From NCBI GenBank assembly GCA_029565735.1, contig JAKQNO010000071.1, positions 62,001 through 126,000 on the forward strand: DNA of 64,000 bases, written 5' to 3'. The first letter of the stretch is position 1. Each line of letters begins with the position of its first letter. Shown here piece by piece: positions 51,001-58,941 of the stretch. The notes beneath the pieces were generated by a model. The model did not search any database and was not told the DNA's origin. It worked only from the letters and a program-made list of their open reading frames with translations. Made by a program: the position numbers and the translations under genes. This DNA comes from a bacterium. GTDB lineage: Bacteria; Oederibacteriota; PGYV01.

Positions 51001-52376
51001 ACGGTTGACGTGTGCACAATTACTGCCTGAGAATATCCCGACGGCGCAGACGCTGTTACAGCCGCGCCCATCGCGTTTAATTCCGCGGTAAACGCCTTTA
51101 CCCCCGCGTCTGATACGGCGCTGAATTTTATTACGTCAAAATTCGGGTCAGATAAAACGTTCCATCCCGCGCCCGCGTATATTACTTCCACGTCAGACCC
51201 GTTCATTGAAGCAGAGGCGCCTGGATACGCTGTTGACAGCCCGCCTGTCACGCTTACCCCTGCAGGTATTTTTATAAGCACGCTTGTTATTGGCCCTTCG
51301 TTTCTTGCGCTGATTCTGTATGTGTATCCTGTAAGCTGCCCGAACGCCGTATAATTTGGCTCTATATACCCGTAAGCAGAAGGGGTATATGTGGATGTGG
51401 GAGTTGCTGTCTGCGTTATTGTCTGCGTAACAGTCTGCGTTGCGGTTTCTGTTATGGTCTGTGTCACGCTCTGTGTTATTGTTTCGGTTGCTGTCTGTGT
51501 TACGGTCTGCGTCACAGTCTGCGTGGCTGTTTCTGTTATGGTCTGCGTTGCGGTCTGTGTATCTGTCTGTGTTACGGTTTGTGTTATTGTTTCTGTCACT
51601 GTCTGTGTTGCGCTCTGCGTTATTGTTTCTGTTGCTGTGCCCGTCACAGTTTCAGTAACTGTCTGTGTGGCGGTTTGGGTATCTGTCTGCGTCGCGGTTT
51701 GGGTTACAGTCTGCGTTACGGTTTGTGTCATTGTTTCTGTCACAGTGCCGGTTGACGTTTCTGTTATTGTCTGCGTGTCTGTGGGAGTAATTGTTAAAGT
51801 TGTTGTCAGCGATATTGTGGGGGTGACGGTTTTTGTAGGCATTGTGTAGTCAATTTCAAGATAAACATAATCAATATACGCGGCGGTAAATTCCATTGCC
51901 GTTACGGCGCGCGAGGTTATTACGGCCCCAAGGCTGTCAATTAAAGCCGCGTCCCACGCGTATGCCGCGGTAATATCCAGATCAGATATCACGTATGAAT
52001 CAGCCATCACAACAGAAGTATAGGGCGTGTCAATATCCCCTGTCTTCCATGTATTGCCGCTGTCCAGTGTAAGGTTTAATTCCAGAGTATCATCCAGAAT
52101 TCCTCCGTCAGCGCGCTGTTTCACGCGGACCCTGACGGAATTTATTATTATTTCCTGAGTAAGAAGATTGTTAAAACCCGTGTATAACCTTGCCGCGTCC
52201 GCGGAGGTTGAAGAATCAATATTGTTATTGGATGTGATGTTTTCAGGATTTGCCCAGTCAGATGTCCGGCCCGGCATGCTGCCGTTGGCTGAAAGCGTTA
52301 TAATATCCGCGCTTATATTAGAACATATACCAGCTATGAAAGCTGTAACTATCAAAAACACTCGCAGCACTGACAT
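48021..52376 (-). CDS. Giant Thr-rich secreted protein with duplicated domain and FlgD/Por-type C-terminal domain
   Basis: 1451 residues. Signal peptide (1-23, ending CSNISA). N-terminal domain ~24-175; Thr-rich linker A ~175-327; ~130-residue domain copy 1 ~329-458 (YGYIEPNYTAFGQLTGYTY at its start); linker B ~458-645; copy 2 ~648-778, nearly identical; linker C ~780-1085; beta-rich domain ~1089-1358; C-terminal Ig domain ~1355-1451 with YPNPFSPLTRSTTLQF, LEIFDVTGRKVRTL and SGVYYGILKI. The linkers are tandem four-residue units T-x-T-Q/E (12-bp DNA repeats). The end domain is of the class used for type IX-like secretion. Function: probably a very long, stalk-like surface protein. Confidence 0.82.
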   Translation of the reverse strand: MSVLRVFLIVTAFIAGICSNISADIITLSANGSMPGRTSDWANPENITSNNNIDSSTSADAARLYTGFNNLLTQEIIINSVRVRVKQRADGGILDDTLELNLTLDSGNTWKTGDIDTPYTSVVMADSYVISDLDITAAYAWDAALIDSLGAVITSRAVTAMEFTAAYIDYVYLEIDYTMPTKTVTPTISLTTTLTITPTDTQTITETSTGTVTETMTQTVTQTVTQTATQTDTQTATQTVTETVTGTATETITQSATQTVTETITQTVTQTDTQTATQTITETATQTVTQTVTQTATETITQSVTQTITETATQTVTQTITQTATPTSTYTPSAYGYIEPNYTAFGQLTGYTYRISARNEGPITSVLIKIPAGVSVTGGLSTAYPGASASMNGSDVEVIYAGAGWNVLSDPNFDVIKFSAVSDAGVKAFTAELNAMGAAVTASAPSGYSQAVIVHTSTVTQTATQTVTETVTQTVTQTNTQTVTQTSTQTVTETVTRTATQTVTQTVTQTATQTITETITRTATETITQSATQTVTETITQTATQTVTETITRTATETITQSVTQTATETITQTATQTATETITRTATETITQSTTQTVTETITQTATQTVTETITRTATETITQTATETITQTPTQTVTQTITQTATPTSTFTPSAYGYIEPNYTAFGQLTGYTYRISARNEGPITSVLIKIPAGVSVTGGLSTAYPGASASMNGADVEVIYAGAGWNVLSDPNFDVIKFSAVSDAGVKAFTAELNAMGAAVTASAPSGYSQSVLVHTSTVTQTATQTVTETVTQTVTETVTETATQTISQTATQTVTETMTQTVTETITRTVTETITQTATETITQTVTETITQTATETITQTATQTVTETITQTATETITQSATQTVTETITQTNTQTVTQTVTQTVTQTITETITNTVTQTITETATQTATQTITQTATQTVTETTTQTVTQTATQTVTQTVTQTVTETTTRTVTQTITQTATPSATLTATQTVTQTVTQTMTQTATPTFTTTSTLTASPTVTQTATLTATMTVTQTVTETVTSSVTMTITQTNTQTVTETITPTVTMSTTPTVTPTNTALISIIAIAPGQSFISSAPGYTGAPDVQEAGRPVTITVRMVEQNSWSMVSGTGVTAGMVSSQPQWTIGDTDKDLDPGEAQFVVRFLKPGLFYSVTAVDRNFVYTNAVTDAIPVTVSAYGNLALTDFIKHEIATVREGARGIPLFGLTAINPNAGGPEYRLAGVTLTISTQDNRAVENIIISDADGFITSTAWGASKTVFVPVDRLISPASSINLEFFMDVLSGAPAGRLNISIENQAALLFEKLDGTRLYCEPSGAQYPYISDSILTIGSDLKTSFYNYPNPFSPLTRSTTLQFFLPEDAEIKLEIFDVTGRKVRTLASADSLTGGVLYKYEWDGKNNYGTTVISGVYYGILKINNADTFRTKIAVVK
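50040..51412 (-). repeat. Intragenic duplication with 12-bp tandem repeats
   Basis: About 400 bp at 51005-51412 and 50040-50445 are nearly identical at DNA level, including synonymous positions, and are separated by ACN-GTN-ACN-CAG type 12-bp tandem repeats. This indicates recent duplication or gene conversion inside the giant gene. The array makes length variation likely. Confidence 0.8.
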
Positions 52377-52862
52377 ACCTCTATATTAATATAGGCCAAA
52401 TTGTTCCCCAGGCCCCGATAATACTACTATTATACTATATAAAAACGGCAAATAAAGGGATTATTATAAGGAAAGACCGAGGGACGAAAGACCAGAGGGA
52501 CGGATGCACAGAGGGACAGATGGACGGAAGTAAAGTCGTAAAGCTTGGCAGTTTAGATCTGGTAGACGCGGGTCTTTAGCCCGCGGCAGTTATATTTGTT
52601 TTTATATAATGACAGGTTTATGCCTTTAGGGCTCGGTTGGAGCGAGCCTGCGAAGCGGAAATCCCCGGGCTTGCGCGGGTTTACAAGCGCAAGTGTCAGG
52701 GGAAGAGCAGAGGGACGGAAGAAAAAACAAATATAAATCTACTGCCGCTGGCTAAAGACCCGCGTCTACCAAATTTAAACCAAACTGCTGAACATCAGAA
52801 CTGCCAAACCTTTTGTCTTTACTTCTGTCCCTCCGTGCGTCCGTCCCTCTGTCCCTCTATCT
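52377..52862. repeat. Repeat cluster between xerD-like gene and the giant gene
   Basis: In order: purine-rich repeats (~52486-52532); inverted stem-loop TGGTAGACGCGGGTC... (52560-52585); 69-bp GGTTGGAGCGAGCC repeat (52635-52703); more purine-rich units (~52704-52720); stem-loop CCGCTGGCTAAAGACCCGCG (52745-52764) with TCTACCA; and the purine repeat in inverse orientation (52821-52862). A TATAAT-like AT-rich stretch near 52430 may hold the promoter of the giant gene. No gene. Confidence 0.7.
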
Positions 52863-53747
52863 CTACCCCTTCTTCGCCCTTGGGTGCGCTTTGTCGTATT
52901 CCTTTTTAAGCCTTGCCACAGTCAGATGCGTGTATATCTGGGTTGTGGACAGGCTGCTGTGCCCCAAAAGTTCCTGCACGGAACGCAGGTCAGCGCCGCG
53001 GTCTAAAAGATGCGTCGCGTATGAATGCCTTAGCGTGTGCGGGGTCACTTCTTTCTGAATACCCGCCTTTAACACGTATTTTTTCATCATTCTTTCTATG
53101 CTTCTTGCCGTAAGGCGCGTCCCGTTTTTATTTACAAAAAGCGGCCCCGCGTCAAATTTTGCCTTTAATTCCCTTATGTACTGTTTAAGTATCTGCAGCG
53201 CTATGCCGCCTACCGGCACTATGCGTTCTTTGGACCCTTTTCCAAGCACCTTAATTTCCTCGTTCACATAATCAATATCGCCGGAATTAAGCTTTACAAG
53301 TTCGTCTATCCTGACGCCCGTGGAATAAATGAATTCAAGTATGGCCCTGTCGCGCAGCCCGAAGAAGTCCTTAATATCCGGGGATTCCAGAAGCGCGGCG
53401 GTTTCATCTTCGGTCAAAAAACCGGGAAGCCTTTTTTCCGCCTTGGGGGTAAGCACGTATTCAAACGGGTTGGATTTTATTTTTTTGCCGCGCAGCAGGA
53501 ACCTGTAAAAATTCCTGCACGCCACTATTTTTCTTATCACGGAATTGCGGTTATATTTGGCGCGGGAAAGTTTTTCCATAAAAGCCCTTATTGAAGCCTC
53601 GTCGGCCTTTTCAAAACTTCCGGCGTGCTTTAAAAACTGGCGTATGTCGTTGCCGTAGCTTTCGGCTGTCTTGGGCGAATAATTCTTTTCGTGTAAAAGG
53701 TGGCGCAGGTAAGAATCAAGTTCCGGGCTGTTCTCCCGTTCACTCAT
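52863..53747 (-). CDS. xerD: Tyrosine recombinase (XerC/XerD-like)
   Basis: 294 residues from the ATG at 53747, which overlaps the topA stop by 8 bp; an in-frame ATG at 53768 would overlap more and is less likely. SAM-like N-terminal domain (SYLRHLLHEKNYSPKTAESY), catalytic residues R (STGVRIDEL), K (LGKGSKER), H-R (HTLRHSYATHLLDRG), H (ELLGHSS) and Tyr (TTQIYTHL) are all present. It resolves chromosome dimers at dif. The last gene of dprA-topA-xerD, a common order in bacteria (xerC/xerD downstream of topA). Confidence 0.9.
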   Translation of the reverse strand: MSERENSPELDSYLRHLLHEKNYSPKTAESYGNDIRQFLKHAGSFEKADEASIRAFMEKLSRAKYNRNSVIRKIVACRNFYRFLLRGKKIKSNPFEYVLTPKAEKRLPGFLTEDETAALLESPDIKDFFGLRDRAILEFIYSTGVRIDELVKLNSGDIDYVNEEIKVLGKGSKERIVPVGGIALQILKQYIRELKAKFDAGPLFVNKNGTRLTARSIERMMKKYVLKAGIQKEVTPHTLRHSYATHLLDRGADLRSVQELLGHSSLSTTQIYTHLTVARLKKEYDKAHPRAKKG

Positions 53748-56115
53748 TCGAAACGGTTTCCTTGTCATACTTGTAATCGCACTGCCTGCAGTATACCGTC
53801 ACGTTGTTCTTGCGCCATTTTTCAAGAAGGAAAGGCGCGCCGCATTTTGGGCATTTTTCATCAATGGGCTTGTCCCACACCATAAATTTGCACTTGGGAT
53901 AATTGCTGCACCCGTAAAATTTTCTGGTCATCTTGAATGTTCTTTCTATTATATCCCCGCCGCAGTCAGGGCAAGGGACTCCGGCCTTTATTATATGCTG
54001 CTTTGTGTATTTGCATTCAGGGTAGCGCGAGCACGCGATAAAAGCGCCGTAAGGGCCGCGTTTTAACAAAAGCGCGCTGCCGCAGTCAGGGCAGCTGCCC
54101 TCTATCTTTTCCTGCTCCCTTTCCATGCCTTCCATGGGCTTCGCGTTCTTGCATTCCGGATATTTTTCGCAGGACAGGAATTTGCCGAACCTGCCCCATT
54201 TTATTATCATCCTGCTTCCGCACTTTTCGCATTTTTCCTCAATATTGCCCTCAAGCTCGCGTTTCATTTCATCCATGTGCGGTTCCGCCGCGGCTATAAG
54301 TTCCGACAGGTTGGAGAAGAAATCCTTTAACAGCGTTTTCCATTCAACGCTTCCCTCTTCAACGCGGTCAAGGTCGCCTTCCATTTTAGCTGTAAATTCT
54401 TCGTTTATAATAGTCGGGAAATTCTTTGACAGAATGCCGGACACAAGGGTGCCAAGTTCGGTCGGCATAAACTTTCCCCTGTCCCTGTCCACATATTTCC
54501 TGTAAACAAGGGTGGAGATAATGGGCGCGTACGTGGAAGGCCTGCCGATATCTTTTTCTTCAAGCGCTTTAACAAGCGACGCGTCCGTGAAATACGGGGG
54601 CGGCTGGGTAAAGTGCTGCTCGGGCTTTAATTCCAAAAGCGATAAAGAGTCGCCTGTGTTTAATTCCGGAAGAAGCGCCTGTTCCTGGCTTCCATCGTCA
54701 GCGTCCTGTTCGCCGTTTTCCTGTTCTTTCGGCTCTTCGTCGTAAAGCTTCATGAAGCCGTCGAATTTTTTTACCGACCCGTTTGCCTGCAGCGTGTACG
54801 GGCCCGCGCTTATTTTTACGCGCGTGTCGTCAAATACGGCCGGCACGCTCTGCGACGCCATAAACCTTTTCCATATTATGGAGTATATCTTGAACTGGTC
54901 CGGGTCAAGGCTGTCCTTTACGGCGCCCAGGTTTCTGTAAGCCGAAGACGGCCTTATGGCTTCGTGCGCGTCCTGCGACGATTTTTTGCTTTTATAAACA
55001 TTTGGCTCCGCCGGCACGTATTCGGGCCCAAGGTTTTCGCCTATGTATTTCATGGCTTCCTGCTGGGCTTCCGCGGCAACCCTTAAACTGTCGGTACGCA
55101 TGTAGGTTATAAGACCCACGTGGCCTTCGCCCTTGATGTCAATACCTTCATAAAGCTGCTGCGCCAGCATCATTGTCTTCTGCGCGGTGAACCTAAAACG
55201 CCTTGCGGCGTCCTGCTGAAGCGTGCTGGTTATAAAAGGCGGGTACTGTTTGCGCCTTCTTTCTTTTTTTATGACATCAGAAACCGTGTACTGCTGGTTT
55301 TTAAGCTCCGCCACCACGGCTGCGGAATCCGGCTCCGCTTTTAAATCAATTTTTTCGCCGTTTTTTTCCGTAAGCTTGGCTTCAAATTTTCCGGCGTTTA
55401 TTTTTTCAAATAATCCCTTAACGCTCCAGTATTCCACGGGGTTAAACGCGTCAATTTCCGCCTGCCTGTCCACTATAAGTTTTAACGCGACAGACTGCAC
55501 CCTTCCGGCTGACAGCCCTTTTCTTAACACTTTCCATAAAAGCGGGCTTAAGCGGTAGCCCACAAGCCTGTCCAACACCCTTCTTGCCTGCTGGGCGTTT
55601 ACCAGGTTAATGTTAATTTCACGCGGATTATCAAGCGCCTTTAACACGGCGGTCTTTGTGATTTCGTTGAATGTAACCCTGACAATTTTCTGGGAACCCG
55701 GGTCCTTCTGCACGCGCTGAATTTCGTTTGCAACGTGCCAGCAGATGGCTTCGCCCTCGCGGTCAGGGTCGGTGGCAAGGTATATTTCGGCCGCGTTTTT
55801 TGTTTCTTCCTTTATTTCCTTTAAAATTTTCTTTTTGTCCTTCATTACTATATAGGTGGGGGTAAAGTCGTGTTCAACGTCAACGCCCAGTTTTGTTTTG
55901 GGAAGGTCAAAGATATGGCCTTTGGTGGCAAGGACCTTGTATTTGCCCGCCACAAATTTTTTTATGGTATTAACCTTGGTGGGAGACTCAACAAGGATAA
56001 TTTTTCCGCTTTTTTCTTTGCCGGACTTTTTGGCTTTGGCCGTTTTTTTTACGGATGCCGGCTTTGCCTTTTTTTCCGGGCTTTTCTTTTTTTCATTTCC
56101 GGTGCTGTCAGACAA
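53740..56115 (-). CDS. topA: DNA topoisomerase I
   Basis: 791 residues from a TTG start at 56115, chosen because GGAGG lies 7 nt upstream; an in-frame ATG at 56148 lies inside dprA without such a site. A Lys/Ser/Pro-rich N-terminal tail (~30 residues) precedes Toprim (LVESPTKVNTIKKF, ATDPDREGEAICWH). The active tyrosine is in GLITYMRTDSLR. Four C-terminal zinc-ribbon modules (CEKC...CEKYPEC, CPDC...CSRYPEC, CPDC...CSNYPKC, CPKC...CRQC) follow. It relaxes negative supercoils. Confidence 0.94.
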   Translation of the reverse strand: MSDSTGNEKKKSPEKKAKPASVKKTAKAKKSGKEKSGKIILVESPTKVNTIKKFVAGKYKVLATKGHIFDLPKTKLGVDVEHDFTPTYIVMKDKKKILKEIKEETKNAAEIYLATDPDREGEAICWHVANEIQRVQKDPGSQKIVRVTFNEITKTAVLKALDNPREININLVNAQQARRVLDRLVGYRLSPLLWKVLRKGLSAGRVQSVALKLIVDRQAEIDAFNPVEYWSVKGLFEKINAGKFEAKLTEKNGEKIDLKAEPDSAAVVAELKNQQYTVSDVIKKERRRKQYPPFITSTLQQDAARRFRFTAQKTMMLAQQLYEGIDIKGEGHVGLITYMRTDSLRVAAEAQQEAMKYIGENLGPEYVPAEPNVYKSKKSSQDAHEAIRPSSAYRNLGAVKDSLDPDQFKIYSIIWKRFMASQSVPAVFDDTRVKISAGPYTLQANGSVKKFDGFMKLYDEEPKEQENGEQDADDGSQEQALLPELNTGDSLSLLELKPEQHFTQPPPYFTDASLVKALEEKDIGRPSTYAPIISTLVYRKYVDRDRGKFMPTELGTLVSGILSKNFPTIINEEFTAKMEGDLDRVEEGSVEWKTLLKDFFSNLSELIAAAEPHMDEMKRELEGNIEEKCEKCGSRMIIKWGRFGKFLSCEKYPECKNAKPMEGMEREQEKIEGSCPDCGSALLLKRGPYGAFIACSRYPECKYTKQHIIKAGVPCPDCGGDIIERTFKMTRKFYGCSNYPKCKFMVWDKPIDEKCPKCGAPFLLEKWRKNNVTVYCRQCDYKYDKETVSNE

Positions 56116-56131
56116 TGTATAACCTCCTGGT

Positions 56132-57244
56132 TTACCTGTTGCGCACAAAATTCATTCCGGCAAGCTGCCTTATCGCGCCCTTCATTTCAAGCATTGTCAG
56201 CGTGGAGCTCAATTTAATTACATCAATATTACTTTCTAAAGCGATAATGTCAACATGTTTTTTTTCAAAACTTATTTTTTCATAAACCGTTTTTTCGCTT
56301 TCTGTCAGGTTTAACGCCGTATTTACCGCTGTTTCAGCGTTGGTGTCCGGTATTTTTATGTCCTCAAAAAATTCTATAAGAATGTCATCCGCGTCCTGCA
56401 CAATCTTTGCGCCCTGGGAAATAAGCCGGTTGGCGCCGCGCGACTTTAAGGAAAAAATGGAGCCGGGTATGGCAAATACTTCCCTCCCCTGTTCAAGCGC
56501 AAAGTCAGCCGTTATCATTGTGCCGCTTTTTTCTCCGGCTTCCACAACCAGCACGCCTTTTGACAGCCCGCTTATGACCCTGTTGCGCTGCGGAAAGTTC
56601 TGTTTTAAACCTTCGGCGTAAAAAGGGAATTCCGATATTATGGTAGCCTTTTCAAGCATCTCTTTTATAAGCGGCCTGTTTATCATGGTCAGAAGCTGGC
56701 CGAACCCGAAACCCAGAACACCGGCGGTGTAGATTCCGCTGTTTAACGCCGCCCTGTGCGCCCTGCTGTCAATACCTGTTGCCAGGCCGCTTATCACGGA
56801 AAAGTCCGAAAAAATTGCGCGCATGCGCTGAACAACGCGCCTTACGGCCGCGTCGCCGTATTCAGTACACTGCCGCGTGCCCACTATCGCAAGCGGAAGC
56901 GCGGTTTCCCGGTAATCCGCCCCTGCCATGTACAGGACAGGCGGAGGGTCGTATATGGTTTTTAACTGCTTTGGGTATTCTATGTCATCACTGCAGATAA
57001 TACGGACAGAGTTTTTTTGGCACGCCTCTTCTTCGCGTTCCGTAATTTCCGGGGTTAAGGCAAGTATGTCTTTCGCCGTTTCAACACCAATGCCTTCAAC
57101 CGCAGTCAGCATTTCGGGCGACGCATCAAAAATATCAAGGCAGGAACCGAAAACATTGATAAGCCTGCGGAGTTTTATCCCGCCGATTGCGGGAATAGTG
57201 TTAATGGCGATTAATGCGTCTTTTTCCGTGCAGAATTTTCCCAT
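56132..57244 (-). CDS. dprA: DNA-processing protein DprA
   Basis: 370 residues from the ATG at 57244, which has GAGGGG upstream; the TTG two codons earlier is less likely. An N-terminal helix-hairpin-helix-like part, then the Rossmann-like domain with IVGTRQCTEYG, VISGLATGIDSRAHRAAL, GFGFGQ, SEFPFYAEGLKQNFPQRNR and VVEAGEKSGTMITADFA, and a C-terminal winged helix. It loads RecA on incoming single-stranded DNA. Natural competence is possible but other com genes are not in view. Confidence 0.93.
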   Translation of the reverse strand: MGKFCTEKDALIAINTIPAIGGIKLRRLINVFGSCLDIFDASPEMLTAVEGIGVETAKDILALTPEITEREEEACQKNSVRIICSDDIEYPKQLKTIYDPPPVLYMAGADYRETALPLAIVGTRQCTEYGDAAVRRVVQRMRAIFSDFSVISGLATGIDSRAHRAALNSGIYTAGVLGFGFGQLLTMINRPLIKEMLEKATIISEFPFYAEGLKQNFPQRNRVISGLSKGVLVVEAGEKSGTMITADFALEQGREVFAIPGSIFSLKSRGANRLISQGAKIVQDADDILIEFFEDIKIPDTNAETAVNTALNLTESEKTVYEKISFEKKHVDIIALESNIDVIKLSSTLTMLEMKGAIRQLAGMNFVRNR

Positions 57245-57349
57245 TGTCAAAACCCCTCTAAAGTTTTTTGATGCAATAGGATTTTACTATTACCAAGCAA
57301 ATGCTGTCAAGCAAATACCCAAATAAAACCAATTAAACATATTGCAAAG

Positions 57350-57396
57350 TTTTCTATAAATTTTCTATTGACTTTCTAACTGTTTTCTATTACATT
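57350..57396 (+). promoter_or_regulatory. Promoter with four 11-bp-spaced direct repeats (putative LexA-type operator)
   Basis: TTTTCTAT occurs at 57350, 57361 and 57383, and CTTTCTAA at 57372, giving an exact 11-bp period. A promoter TTGACT (57368-57373), 17-nt spacer, TACATT (57391-57396) overlaps the last three repeats. The period equals that of alphaproteobacterial LexA boxes (GTTC-N7-GTTC). The likely ligand is the LexA domain of the encoded protein, acting as autorepressor. Confidence 0.65.
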
Positions 57397-57423
57397 ATTT
57401 AAAACAAAACACGGAGGGTGTTT

Positions 57424-58941
57424 ATGATAACCAATAAGCAAAAAAAGATAGTAGATTACATAAACGATTACACAACAAAACACAACTTTGCTCCTTCTTT
57501 AACTGAAATTTGCAAACACTGCAAAATGGCTTCCGTTTCAACCGCACACTATCATATTAACAAATTATATTCAGCCGGGATTTTAGAGAAACAAAATCAT
57601 AAATCACGTTCTTTATACATAAACGAAACCGAAAAATTATTGACAATACCTATACTGGGAACTATTTCCGCAGGGCAACCTATTGAAGCAATTCAAAACA
57701 CAGAAACAATAGCAGTCCCTAAAAGTAAAATACCTGATAAGTGCACAGTTTATGCACTTAGAGTATCAGGCGAAAGTATGAAAGACGAAAATATTAACAA
57801 TGGCGATATAGTATTAGTAAAAAAACAAAATTTTGCCGTTAATGGGGATAAAGTAATTGCGCTTTTAGGAGGTTATGAAGTTACATTAAAAAGGTATTTT
57901 AAAGAAAAGAGAGCCATACGATTACAACCAGCCAACAAAGACTATTCTCCTATAATATTAAAACAAAGTGATTATTTAACTATACAGGGTGTAGTTATAG
58001 ATTTAATCAAAAATTTTAAAGTGTCCGAAGAAATAGAATTAATGAATCCTATTACTAAAACCGCACCTGCACCATCAAATAAAATAATATTAGGTGATGT
58101 AATTGAAGAACTACGAAAATTGCCTGACAACCATTTTGATATAGTCATTATCGATCCTCCTTACAATATAGGAAAAAATTTTGGTAATAACAATGATAAA
58201 ATGGAAATGAACGACTACGTTGATTGGTTTAAAAAATGGTTTAGAGAAAGTATGCGGGTAATGAAACCAACAGGAACGCTATTCATATATGGCTTTAGTG
58301 AAATCTTAGCTCACCTTTCCGTAGAGATACATTACGAAAAAAGATGGTTAATTTGGCACTATACAAATAAAAATGTTGCTTCTTTGAACTTCTGGCAAAG
58401 AAGTCACGAAGCAATAATTTGTGTTTGGAAAAATAATCCTATTTTTAATCGTGACGATGTAAGAGAACCTTATACTGAAGGTTTTTTAAATGGCGCAGCA
58501 GGAAAAATAAGAAAAGGTACCAATGGAAGATTTAGCAGAAATGGCAAGGAAACAGTATATAACGCCCATGAGAATGGAGCATTACCTCGGGATGTGTTAA
58601 AAGTTCCTGCTTTAGCAGGTGGTGCCGGCATGGTTGAACGTTGGTTTTTATGTAAAACATGCGGAAATGTTTACGAACCCCGCTTATTACAAGACCATAT
58701 TAATCACGAAATAATAAAACACCCGACGCAAAAACCAATGGAATTAACAAGAAGACTTATTAAATCTTGCAAGCCCGAAGAAAAAGGTTCAGTTTTAATT
58801 CCATTTGCCGGCAGCGGATCAGAATGTGCTGTTGCAAAAGAACTTGGTCTTTCATATGTAGGTATAGAAATTAATCCAGATTATATTAAATTGGCAGAAA
58901 AAATGATTTTTCAAACAAATAAGAATTGTGTCTTATTTTAA
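57424..58941 (+). CDS. LexA repressor fused to a beta-class DNA methyltransferase
   Basis: 505 residues from the ATG at 57424 (GGAGG 6 nt upstream; an earlier GTG at 57418 is too close). Residues 1-70: LexA winged helix (SLTEICKHCKMASVSTAHYH). The cleavage region GTISAGQPIEA has the scissile A83-G84. Catalytic S118 (LRVSGESMKD) and K156 (EVTLKRY) have the spacing of E. coli LexA (S119/K156). After a linker (~200-218) comes the methyltransferase: DPPYNIGKNF at 244-253, a CxxC...HxxH element (C410, C413, H425, H428), and the S-adenosylmethionine motif FAGSGSECAVAKELGLSYVG at about 461. DPPY before the FxGxG motif defines the beta class (N6-adenine or N4-cytosine). The stop overlaps that of the endonuclease gene on the other strand by 3 bp. 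The island is AT-rich relative to its surroundings, suggesting horizontal transfer. Confidence 0.9.
   Translation: MITNKQKKIVDYINDYTTKHNFAPSLTEICKHCKMASVSTAHYHINKLYSAGILEKQNHKSRSLYINETEKLLTIPILGTISAGQPIEAIQNTETIAVPKSKIPDKCTVYALRVSGESMKDENINNGDIVLVKKQNFAVNGDKVIALLGGYEVTLKRYFKEKRAIRLQPANKDYSPIILKQSDYLTIQGVVIDLIKNFKVSEEIELMNPITKTAPAPSNKIILGDVIEELRKLPDNHFDIVIIDPPYNIGKNFGNNNDKMEMNDYVDWFKKWFRESMRVMKPTGTLFIYGFSEILAHLSVEIHYEKRWLIWHYTNKNVASLNFWQRSHEAIICVWKNNPIFNRDDVREPYTEGFLNGAAGKIRKGTNGRFSRNGKETVYNAHENGALPRDVLKVPALAGGAGMVERWFLCKTCGNVYEPRLLQDHINHEIIKHPTQKPMELTRRLIKSCKPEEKGSVLIPFAGSGSECAVAKELGLSYVGIEINPDYIKLAEKMIFQTNKNCVLF

Noticed and set aside
56116..56148. ATG start at 56148 for topA
   Set aside because: It lies within dprA without a ribosome-binding site, whereas the TTG at 56115 has GGAGG at ideal distance.
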